Below, piece after piece: positions 1 through 5,919 of a stretch of 8,013 bases of DNA; positions within the stretch are counted from its first letter, which is position 1; each line of letters begins with the position of its first letter. The notes beneath the pieces are model-generated. The model made no database searches, was not told where the DNA came from, and was given only the letters and a program-made list of their open reading frames with translations. Position numbers and translations under genes: made by a program. The stretch is from a bacterium (GTDB lineage Bacteria; Hydrothermota; UBA3073; JACQXS01; JAUWAR01), in the NCBI GenBank assembly GCA_030601965.1, contig JAUWAR010000058.1:1-8013 (forward strand), read 5' to 3'.

Positions 1-512
1 CTGCTCGGAATAAGGCGAAGGAAAAGGGAGTAAAGATGAATTTCATTGAAAATGATATGAGAAACATATCCTTTGACCAGGAGTTTGATGCGATAATTAA
101 CATGTTCACCTCTTTTGGCTTCTTCAAGAAAGATAAAGATAATATCAGAGTGCTTAAGAATGTATTAAATGCCTTGAAACCTGCTGGCAAATTCCTATTA
201 GATATTATAAATAAAGATTGAATTATCAGAAATTACAAGGAGAGGGACTGGCGGGAGATTGGCAAATGTTTAGTGCTTGAGACCCGTAAGTTTGACCTTG
301 CAACAAGCATTAACTATAGTAAGCAGATAATAATTCAAGGAGGAGAGCGAATTGAGAAAGATTTTTCAGTCAGGCTATATTCTTTTCATGAGCTAAAATC
401 GATGCTTGAATCAATGGGTCTTAGTGTAATTGCATCCTATGGAAGTTTTAAAAAGGACACACTTACATTTGATTCTATGAGAATGAAGATTGTTAGCCAA
501 AAGATTAAATGA
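1..512 (+). pseudogene. class I SAM-dependent methyltransferase, C-terminal part, interrupted by an in-frame TGA
   Basis: One reading frame runs from the left edge (first full codon at base 3) to the TGA at 510-512, with a single internal TGA at 219-221. The part before it carries the methyltransferase landmarks FDAIINMFTSFGFF and ALKPAGKFLLDIIN, matching the core strands after the SAM-binding motif; the SAM-binding glycine loop would lie left of the window. After the TGA the same frame continues with IIRNYKERDWREIG and a typical C-terminal beta region (VRLYSFHELKSMLESMGL), so no frameshift is needed. From memory of the family, Trp is plausible at the TGA position (KD-W-IIRN), which a TGG-to-TGA transition would explain. 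Restart at the GTG at 273 would lack the SAM-binding core. A nonsense pseudogene is the simplest reading; a sequencing error is possible. The true substrate is unknown. Confidence 0.72.
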
Positions 513-582
513 GCATATTATTGATGAGTATTTTACTCACAAAAGAAAATTGGCATCAGTTCTCTCTAACCCCTTATATCTC

Positions 583-601
583 ATCCCGATTCCATCGGGA
601 T
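583..601. repeat. short palindrome ATCCCGAT-tcc-ATCGGGAT
   Basis: This is a perfect 8-bp inverted repeat with a 3-base loop in the convergent gap between the methyltransferase remnant and the HAD gene. It has no immediate T-run on either strand, so it is not a clear terminator. It resembles the short dispersed palindromes commonly seen between genes in environmental bacterial genomes; that comparison is from memory. A weaker 6-bp hairpin (TGAGTA-ttt-TACTCA) lies just upstream at 525-539. Confidence 0.6.
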
Positions 602-618
602 CTCAAAACTTTTTGGAC

Positions 619-649
619 ACACCTAAATGCCTGAAATTTAGGTGTTTTG
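619..649 (+). terminator. probable hairpin terminator after the methyltransferase remnant
   Basis: A perfect 10-bp stem, ACACCTAAAT (619-628) and ATTTAGGTGT (636-645), encloses a 7-base loop and is followed directly by TTT (646-648). The orientation suits a rightward transcript leaving the methyltransferase remnant. On the minus strand no T-run follows, so it is a poor terminator for the HAD operon. The stem is AT-rich and the T-tract short, so efficiency may be low. Confidence 0.45.
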
Positions 650-653
650 CCTG

Positions 654-675
654 CCTGCCACAGGCAGGGATTTTT
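654..675 (+). terminator. GC-rich hairpin followed by T5, possible terminator
   Basis: CCTGCC (654-659) and GGCAGG (663-668) pair around the loop ACA and are followed by GA and five T (671-675), a rho-independent layout on the + strand. The extra CCTG unit just upstream gives alternative pairings. The motif also resembles a widely dispersed CCTGCC/GGCAGG palindrome seen in many environmental genomes (from memory), so it may be a repeat element that acts as a terminator. It lies about 40 bp beyond the stop of the convergent HAD gene. Confidence 0.4.
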
Positions 676-714
676 GGACTTTTAGGTAGTGGTAAGTTTG
701 GAAATCTAAAGTCT

Positions 715-1431
715 TCAGTTACATATCAATGAAGGGAGTTCACTTAATCTGCTTATAGTCAAATCAGGCAGGGGTAATCCTTCTGGATAAGGTTTGCCAT
801 CCGCATCAAGATAGATTGCAAAAAGACCTGCACGCTTTGCACCTAATACATCAAGGTCAGGCCTATCACCTATATGCCCGGTCTCTTCCTTTGTCGTCCC
901 AATCTTCTGAATAGCCGCCTCAAATATCTCAGCCCTCGGCTTTCTTAATCCAAACTCATCAGAAAATAGAAAAACATCAAAATAAGAGAACAGTTCAAAT
1001 TTTTTGAGTATCTCTCTTAAAATCTCTCCATGTGAGGTATTACTTACAATACCAAGTTTAATACCCATCTTTTTTAACTCTTCAAGAGTCTTTTTTGCGT
1101 CTTTTTGAGGCACGATGTCTATAGAAAAAAGAGGAGAATCATAAGCCTCTCTGAGTCCCTGTATTGCAACTGAAATTCCTAACCTTTCCTTGATTCCGTC
1201 AGGGATTTCTCTGGAGCTAACCTCTACATCTTTTGATGTGCGAATCTCATGGGCTTCTCTTTCTATATCCTCCATTGCCTTGACCAGGAGTTCTGCTTTT
1301 ATATCAAAGCCCTTATCCTGAAACACCCTCAACATCTCCTGAACCCGCAATCTTTTCAATTTCTCCTGTTCTTTTTCACTACCAAAGACTACAAGTGTGA
1401 ACCAAAAATCAAAAAGTAGGGCTTTTAACAT
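715..1431 (-). CDS. HAD-superfamily hydrolase-like protein
   Basis: The 238-residue protein fits the haloacid dehalogenase fold with a helical cap. Motif I is LLFDFWFTL with the nucleophile Asp8. Motif II is Ser130 in GIVSNTS, motif III is Lys164 in GLRKPRAEIF, and motif IV is GDRPDLD (188-194) with acidic residues 189 and 194; the cap lies between roughly residues 15 and 95. The second Asp of the usual DxD phosphatase motif is Trp10, so standard acid/base catalysis cannot be assumed; DFW-type variants occur in uncharacterised HAD proteins. The ATG at 1431 is preferred because it is followed at once by the fold's first strand and has GGAAAA about 7 bases upstream; an upstream in-frame TTG at 1443 would add four residues. 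It is the last gene of the leftward cluster, 37 bp after the cupin. The substrate is unknown. Confidence 0.88.
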   Translation of the reverse strand: MLKALLFDFWFTLVVFGSEKEQEKLKRLRVQEMLRVFQDKGFDIKAELLVKAMEDIEREAHEIRTSKDVEVSSREIPDGIKERLGISVAIQGLREAYDSPLFSIDIVPQKDAKKTLEELKKMGIKLGIVSNTSHGEILREILKKFELFSYFDVFLFSDEFGLRKPRAEIFEAAIQKIGTTKEETGHIGDRPDLDVLGAKRAGLFAIYLDADGKPYPEGLPLPDLTISRLSELPSLICN

Positions 1432-1468
1432 AATATTTTCCAATTTCTATTTTCTTAATTTCTGCTTT

Positions 1469-1834
1469 TTAATGCACTACTCCGACTGTCTTTGGCTTGA
1501 TTACAGGTATTAAACATAGAAATCTCAACACACCCTCTCCCCTATTCTTGAACTGATGCTCGCTATTGCCTTCTACAAATACTACATACCCTTGTCTAAA
1601 TTCATACTCCTTACCCTCATATACTAATATTCCCTCTCCTTCAAGCACAAATACCTCATGCTCATAAGGGTGACTATGTAATGGTGTAACACCTCCCTTT
1701 TGAATCTCAAACATCCTCATAAAAAACCTCTTCGCATCATCTTTTTCAGATATGAGCCACCTTACCTCAACTTTCTCTGCTCCTTTCATCTCAACAGGCT
1801 CATTTGCTATATCTTTATAATCTAATATCTTCAT
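1469..1834 (-). CDS. small single-domain cupin protein
   Basis: The 121-residue protein is one cupin barrel. Motif 1 is G-GVTPL-HSH-PYEH-E-VFVLEG-EG, with probable metal ligands His53, His55 and Glu60. Motif 2 is GYVVFVEGNSEHQFKN with His93; its usual PxG turn is replaced by EGN. Cupins of this size bind a metal ion and may be isomerases, dioxygenases or small-molecule sensors, and no specific role can be chosen. The ATG at 1834 is preferred because GGGGG lies about 7 bases upstream. An in-frame TTG at 1861 would put the Shine-Dalgarno sequence and part of a 7-bp repeat array inside the coding region (MRVKKWGII extension). It lies between the Lon-family protease and the HAD gene on the same strand, probably co-transcribed. 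Confidence 0.9.
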   Translation of the reverse strand: MKILDYKDIANEPVEMKGAEKVEVRWLISEKDDAKRFFMRMFEIQKGGVTPLHSHPYEHEVFVLEGEGILVYEGKEYEFRQGYVVFVEGNSEHQFKNRGEGVLRFLCLIPVIKPKTVGVVH

Positions 1835-1850
1835 AATAATCCCCCATTTT

Positions 1851-1885
1851 TTAACTCTCAACTCTTAACTTTTAACTTTTAACTA
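1851..1885. repeat. five tandem 7-bp units (TTAACTT-like) filling the lon-cupin gap
   Basis: Successive units on the + strand are TTAACTC, TCAACTC, TTAACTT, TTAACTT and TTAACTA. On the coding strand this reads as repeated AGTTAAA. The array starts 3 bp past the Lon-family stop codon and ends about 16 bp before the cupin start codon, so it forms most of the intergenic leader. It contains TAA on both strands; because 7 is not a multiple of 3, this closes all six reading frames. Confidence 0.9.
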
Positions 1886-1888
1886 TCT

Positions 1889-4306
1889 CTATTCCCCTTT
1901 CTCAAATTCTCTCAACTCCTTTGCCATCTCGTCTAATCTCTTGTTCACAAGATAGTTCACACTACTTTTCTTATAAGTTCCATCTTTTCGGCATTCTCCA
2001 GCCTCTACCCCTGTCAGTATCTCAATTCCCTCATCAATTGTCTTGATAGGATATATATGAAATTTTCCTTGTCTTACAGCCTCAATTACCTCCTGTTTTA
2101 ACATAAGATTTTTTATATTCTGATGGGGAATTATTACACCCTGGTCACCTGTAAGTCCTTTTGCCTTACAACAAGTATAGAAACCCTCTATCTTTTGATT
2201 TACTCCTCCAATAGGCTGAATCTCTCCTCTCTGATTAACAGAACCCGTTACTGCAATATTCTGCTTTAACGGCAAATCCGAAAGACTTGAGAGTATGGCA
2301 TAAAGCTCTGTGCTTGATGCTGAATCACCCTCAACCTCATCATAGAGTTGCTCAAAACAAAGACTTGCAGAAACCGAAAGCGGTTTATTATGAGCATACT
2401 TCCCACCAATATAACCTGTGAGTATCATCACGCCTTTTGAATGAATCTTGCCACTCATCTCTGTTTCTCTCTCTATATTCATCACACCTGCTTTTCCAAG
2501 ATATGTCCTTGCTGTAATCCTTGATGGCTTGCCAAAACTATAGTCTCCAAGTGAATATATAGATAACCCATTTACCTGACCAATTCTCTTATCCTCTGTA
2601 TCAATCATAATTGTCCCCTCATCAATAAGTTCCTGAATTTTCTCTTCAATCATATTTGACCTGTATTCCTTTGATTCAATTGCTTTCTCAACCTCTTTAT
2701 CAGTTACAAAATTTATTCCATCCTTTTCTGCCCAGAAACTTGCTTCAGATATAATATCTGCAATATCAATAAATCTTGTAGATAGCTTTTGCTGGTCTCC
2801 TGTGAGCCATGAACCATATTCAACTACTTTTGCTACCCCTGTGGGGTCAAAGTGTTTCAGTCCATCCTCTTTGCATCTCCTCGCAATAAAAGCCGCATAC
2901 TTGGAAATATTCCCTTCATTCCTCTGCATATCTATATCAAAGTCCGCCTTGACTTTAAAGAGTTTTCTGAAGTCCTCGTCATACTCGTGAAGGAGATAGT
3001 AAATCCTCCTATTCCCAACAAGTATAACCTTTACATCAGATGGGATAGGCTCAGGTTTTAGAGTAACTGCAGGAATGGTTCTAAACTGTTCTCCTATGTT
3101 CTCTATCCTCAGTTCCTTGTTTCTTATCACCCTTTTAAGAGTATCATAGGAGAAATAGTTTAAAAGCACATCCATTGCCTGAAGTATAAGAAACCCTCCA
3201 TTTGCCCTATGAAATGCACCTGGTTTTATGAGACTAAAGTTTGTGACCATTGCTCCAACTCTGGGTTCATATTCTATCCTTCCAAAAAGGTTATAATAAG
3301 TCGGATTATTCTCTATTACAACAGGAGCACCTCCGAGGCGGGCCTCTTTCCTATTGCTATTATCTACAAACAAATTCACCTTATATTTATCAAATGGAGA
3401 ACCCTCTGGAGCCTGACCTTGGAGAGGATGCATAGGCATCAAAGCCTCTCTTTTTGGAGATTTGAAATCTTCGGTATTCCTTATTATATCTTCTTTAACC
3501 TCCTTCAGGTAATTTGTCACCTTGGGATAATCCCTGTATTTTCTTTCTAATTCATCCACAAGATGCCCTATCGCAAAAACCGTTACATCTTTATCTATCT
3601 TCTCTATCTCTTCTTTTACCTTCCTCTCCATCTGCTTAATCAAGCCAAGAACCCTATTTATCTCATTCTTGAGCTCTTTGTCCTTCCTCTGAATCCTTTC
3701 CTTCTCCCCTTCACTCAATTTAGCATAATCTTTTGGGTCAATAGGTTTCCCATCCTTCTCAGGTGTTGTCATAATTCCAACAGGCGTTTGTTGAAGCAAA
3801 AAACCCACTTTCCTCGCCTTTTTCCGAGTCTCGGATAGTTCCCTCTCCCTCTCTGCTTGAAACTTGGTTACAATTGTATTTTTATGTCTCTCATATTCCT
3901 TGCTTTTAAAAGCTCCCCGAATCGCAATCTTCGCATCTTTGAGCAACTCCTCCATATCCTTCACAAATATCTTACCCATCCCTGGCTTTAGACTTATATT
4001 AACTGGCCTATCCGGCTCCTTGAAATTGTTCACATAACACCAATCCGGAGGAGTAGGCTTATTTTCTGCAATCTTCTTAACAAACACATTAATTGTAGAG
4101 TTTTTACCAGTTCCCACAGGACCTGCTATATAGAGATTAAATCCGGCGGTTTTTATATTCAAGCCAAACTCTATAGCATCCACTGCCCTATCCTGACCAA
4201 TTGTGCCTTCAAGTGTCTTGATTCCTCCCGTATCCTTGAAATTAAAAAAACGCGGCTCACAAGCCGATTTCAATTTCTTTGCTGGTACTTCTTTAAATCT
4301 TTTCAT
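1889..4306 (-). CDS. Lon-family (S16) ATP-dependent protease with an internal coiled-coil
   Basis: The 805-residue protein joins an AAA+ ATPase to a C-terminal Lon protease domain, like the bacterial AAA_32/Lon_C proteins related to E. coli YcbZ rather than classical LonA, whose N-terminal substrate domain is absent. The P-loop is GPVGTGKNS (62-70). A charged helical insert (about 130-275) looks coiled-coil. The second ATPase part includes HRANGGFLILQAMDVL (366-381) and the PEPIPSDVKVILVGNRRIYYLL segment near 418-439. The protease domain spans about 570-765. Ser662 in EGDSASS and Lys705 in GGVNQKIEGF are 43 residues apart, the same spacing as the Ser679-Lys722 dyad of E. coli Lon, so it should be an active peptidase. 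No membrane segment is seen; it is likely cytoplasmic. The start is well supported by GGAGGA 4 bases before the ATG. Confidence 0.93.
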   Translation of the reverse strand: MKRFKEVPAKKLKSACEPRFFNFKDTGGIKTLEGTIGQDRAVDAIEFGLNIKTAGFNLYIAGPVGTGKNSTINVFVKKIAENKPTPPDWCYVNNFKEPDRPVNISLKPGMGKIFVKDMEELLKDAKIAIRGAFKSKEYERHKNTIVTKFQAERERELSETRKKARKVGFLLQQTPVGIMTTPEKDGKPIDPKDYAKLSEGEKERIQRKDKELKNEINRVLGLIKQMERKVKEEIEKIDKDVTVFAIGHLVDELERKYRDYPKVTNYLKEVKEDIIRNTEDFKSPKREALMPMHPLQGQAPEGSPFDKYKVNLFVDNSNRKEARLGGAPVVIENNPTYYNLFGRIEYEPRVGAMVTNFSLIKPGAFHRANGGFLILQAMDVLLNYFSYDTLKRVIRNKELRIENIGEQFRTIPAVTLKPEPIPSDVKVILVGNRRIYYLLHEYDEDFRKLFKVKADFDIDMQRNEGNISKYAAFIARRCKEDGLKHFDPTGVAKVVEYGSWLTGDQQKLSTRFIDIADIISEASFWAEKDGINFVTDKEVEKAIESKEYRSNMIEEKIQELIDEGTIMIDTEDKRIGQVNGLSIYSLGDYSFGKPSRITARTYLGKAGVMNIERETEMSGKIHSKGVMILTGYIGGKYAHNKPLSVSASLCFEQLYDEVEGDSASSTELYAILSSLSDLPLKQNIAVTGSVNQRGEIQPIGGVNQKIEGFYTCCKAKGLTGDQGVIIPHQNIKNLMLKQEVIEAVRQGKFHIYPIKTIDEGIEILTGVEAGECRKDGTYKKSSVNYLVNKRLDEMAKELREFEKGE

Positions 4307-4307
4307 T

Positions 4308-5873
4308 TTATCCTCCGTACCTAAACCTCACCAATCCAGACAATGTCCCAAAATATACATAGGGCTCATCTATCAAAATAGTATATACACTTCCATTTAA
4401 AGGAGAATTATTCTCATCATATCTCTGCCACATATCTAATTTTTTATCAAAAACACCCACACCATTTTCCGTGCCTACCCATAAATTCTTTTCATCCTGT
4501 GCAATAGAAAGAACCTTTTCTCCTGGCAAATCTGTCGGATATTTAAACCTTTTCCAATCTCCATGACTATAAACAATAAGCCCTCTTCTTGAACCAAAAA
4601 ACATCGTATCTCCATCTATCAGAATCTTCTCAACTCCAAGTGAGAGTAACTTATCAGGGTCCTCTATTTTTCTCCATCCTTCTCCTTGTTGTCTGAATAC
4701 CCCTCCTGGTGTGGCAATCAATGGACCAGACATGCTTGGACAGATATCTGTGATATAAACATTTAGAAGAATTCTTGTTATGTCTCCGTTTACCATTCTG
4801 GCAAGTCCATACTCTGTGCCAATCCAGAGGACTTGTCCGTCAAAGGCAAGGGCAGTTATATTATCTGCTGGAAGTTTATCAAACACCCTAAATGTTCTCC
4901 ATATTCTTTCTTTTTTATCAAACTGAGAGAGTCCATCTGGTGTTCCTAACCAGACATACTTATCAGAAGATGCCGCGGAACTGACTGTTGTTGATAAAAG
5001 TCCATAGTCTTTCCTTGGATAAAAATAGTCCCATTTATCTATCTTTATATTCCACCTTGCTATTTCTGAACCGATGCCCCCAAACCAGATTATATCTTCC
5101 TCCTTCCAGATAGTCGTTATCCCGCCTGTAAAGATACCAAAAAGAAAATGTGATGACTCAAGTGTAGTTTTATCATATCTATAAACTCCCTGTCCTTTTG
5201 TCCCCACCCATAAATCCCTTCCATCTGATGCACAGCAACTCATATAGTATCTGTGTAGGAGGGGTTTTCCAACCCCGATATCCTCTACATAATATGGAGA
5301 TAAAAATGAGTAATTTTTAATATCATCCTCAGGAAACCATTCTATATCTTTTGGTATAGAGAAATCAGTGCTCCATTTCTCGGTTTTCTTATCAAATCTT
5401 TTTTTATCTTCACCAAATACAAGATATACATAATCTTTGCTAATACCAAGAGATTCTGGTGATGAAAAACCTGATGGCAAGGTAAACTTTTTATAATCCC
5501 GAAAGCAAGGAGTAAATCTACATAATGTAGGGGTTTGATTTATCAAACCCGAAGTTACAAACCAGATATCAGGCGCAAACCTATCAACAGCGATAATTTG
5601 AATATCCTTTGGAAACGGTGTTCTTGTAACAGGAGCGTCCCAGACATTTTCAAGTTTATCATAAGTTGTAATACCCTCTGAACCTGCAACCCAGACATAT
5701 CTCTGCCCAATAGATATAGAACTTACATCTTTTATATTGGTCATAACAGTCCACGCCTCTGGATTATAGACATAACAAAATAAAAACAAGACAATCACAA
5801 TTATAAAATATAACAGGATTAAAATCCTGTCAATAAAAAATTCTTCTTGACATTTAGATAAAGTTTGTGTCAT
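4308..5873 (-). CDS. membrane-anchored beta-propeller protein (two-component-regulator-propeller-like repeats)
   Basis: The 521-residue protein starts with a short basic/polar region, then one hydrophobic segment (about 17-36, RILILLYFIIVIVLFLFCYV), a signal anchor or uncleaved signal peptide; no convincing lipobox precedes its Cys. The rest is about 11 repeats of the form xhWhGTxxGhxxFD. Their cores are near residues 59 (YVWVAGSEG), 102 (DIWFVTSG), 148, 220 (DLWVGTKG), 261, 306 (YVWLGTPDG), 348 (VLWIGTEYG), 383, 423, 463 (NLWVGTENG) and 505 (YVYFGTLSG). This suggests one large or two small extracytoplasmic propellers for ligand or protein binding. No kinase or other output domain follows. 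Two palindromic elements are translated within it (residues about 108-118 and 199-207). The ATG at 5873 is chosen; an in-frame TTG at 5897 would add MRFFTSFR, read from an inverted repeat. Neither start has a clear Shine-Dalgarno sequence. Confidence 0.85.
   Translation of the reverse strand: MTQTLSKCQEEFFIDRILILLYFIIVIVLFLFCYVYNPEAWTVMTNIKDVSSISIGQRYVWVAGSEGITTYDKLENVWDAPVTRTPFPKDIQIIAVDRFAPDIWFVTSGLINQTPTLCRFTPCFRDYKKFTLPSGFSSPESLGISKDYVYLVFGEDKKRFDKKTEKWSTDFSIPKDIEWFPEDDIKNYSFLSPYYVEDIGVGKPLLHRYYMSCCASDGRDLWVGTKGQGVYRYDKTTLESSHFLFGIFTGGITTIWKEEDIIWFGGIGSEIARWNIKIDKWDYFYPRKDYGLLSTTVSSAASSDKYVWLGTPDGLSQFDKKERIWRTFRVFDKLPADNITALAFDGQVLWIGTEYGLARMVNGDITRILLNVYITDICPSMSGPLIATPGGVFRQQGEGWRKIEDPDKLLSLGVEKILIDGDTMFFGSRRGLIVYSHGDWKRFKYPTDLPGEKVLSIAQDEKNLWVGTENGVGVFDKKLDMWQRYDENNSPLNGSVYTILIDEPYVYFGTLSGLVRFRYGG
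4311..4316 (-). promoter_or_regulatory. strong Shine-Dalgarno of the Lon gene, inside the end of the propeller gene
   Basis: GGAGGA lies 4 bases before the Lon ATG and overlaps the last two Gly codons of the upstream propeller gene, whose TAA ends one base before the ATG. Ribosomes finishing the propeller would uncover this site, so translational coupling is likely. Confidence 0.8.
5255..5288. repeat. palindromic element translated in frame within the propeller gene (copy 1)
   Basis: The inner stem is GGGGTT (5261-5266) and AACCCC (5271-5276) around the loop TTCC. The outer arms are an imperfect GTAGGA (5255-5260) and TCCTCTAC (5281-5288). On the minus strand it is read as part of VEDIGVGKPLLH, between propeller repeats 3 and 4. 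It shares its layout (GTAGG, GGTTT, loop, AACCC, CGA) with the element at 5527-5551, which is read in a different frame. Confidence 0.7.
5527..5551. repeat. palindromic element translated in frame within the propeller gene (copy 2)
   Basis: The perfect 9-bp arms GGGTTTGAT (5531-5539) and ATCAAACCC (5542-5550) are separated by TT and preceded by GTAG (5527-5530). The minus strand reads it as SGLINQTPTLC in the segment after the second propeller core. It is the same orientation and general layout as the element at 5255-5288, but about 240 bp away and shifted by one reading frame. Confidence 0.7.
5813..5830. repeat. palindrome ACAGGATT-aa-AATCCTGT in the propeller signal-anchor region
   Basis: These are perfect 8-bp arms with a 2-base centre, falling in the codons for residues DRILIL at the start of the hydrophobic segment. 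In the minus-strand mRNA it would form a small hairpin about 43-60 bases past the ATG at 5873. Confidence 0.55.
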
Positions 5874-5876
5874 TCT
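5847..5876 (+). promoter_or_regulatory. possible sigma-70-type promoter for argF
   Basis: A consensus -35 hexamer TTGACA (5847-5852) is followed, after an 18-base spacer, by a weak -10 candidate CATTCT (5871-5876) lying in the left arm of the inverted repeat. This would start a transcript near 5883, about 37 bases before argF. The -10 matches only three of six consensus bases, so this is tentative. Confidence 0.25.
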
Positions 5877-5913
5877 GAACGAAGTGAAGAATCTCAAGTA
5901 ATTCAGAATGACA
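5868..5913. repeat. 12-bp perfect inverted repeat at the propeller/argF junction
   Basis: TGTCATTCTGAA (5868-5879) and TTCAGAATGACA (5902-5913) are exact reverse complements around a 22-base centre that includes CGAAGTGAAGAATCTC. From memory, this closely resembles a family of dispersed sequences with the core GTCATTCTGA/TCAGAATGAC found in many bacterial genomes. The left arm contains the likely propeller ATG on the minus strand. The right arm ends six bases before the argF ATG, taking the place where its ribosome-binding site would be expected. Confidence 0.85.
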
Positions 5914-5919
5914 GTTTAA

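Noticed and set aside
219..221. TGA read as Trp by an alternative genetic code
   Set aside because: The HAD gene ends at a TGA where its domain naturally stops, the other genes show no internal TGA, and TGG is used for Trp (for example in the Lon-family protein).
490..732. Small + strand open frame across the convergent gap
   Set aside because: It is composed mainly of the hairpin sequences at 583-668, overlaps the ends of both neighbours, and has no recognisable protein character.
3209..3550. 113-residue + strand open frame
   Set aside because: It lies entirely antisense to a well-supported Lon-family coding region and has no Shine-Dalgarno sequence or domain features.
5760..5800. Lipoprotein signal in the propeller protein
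   Set aside because: The Cys at the end of the hydrophobic segment is preceded by LFLF, which does not fit the small-residue lipobox; a signal anchor is more likely.
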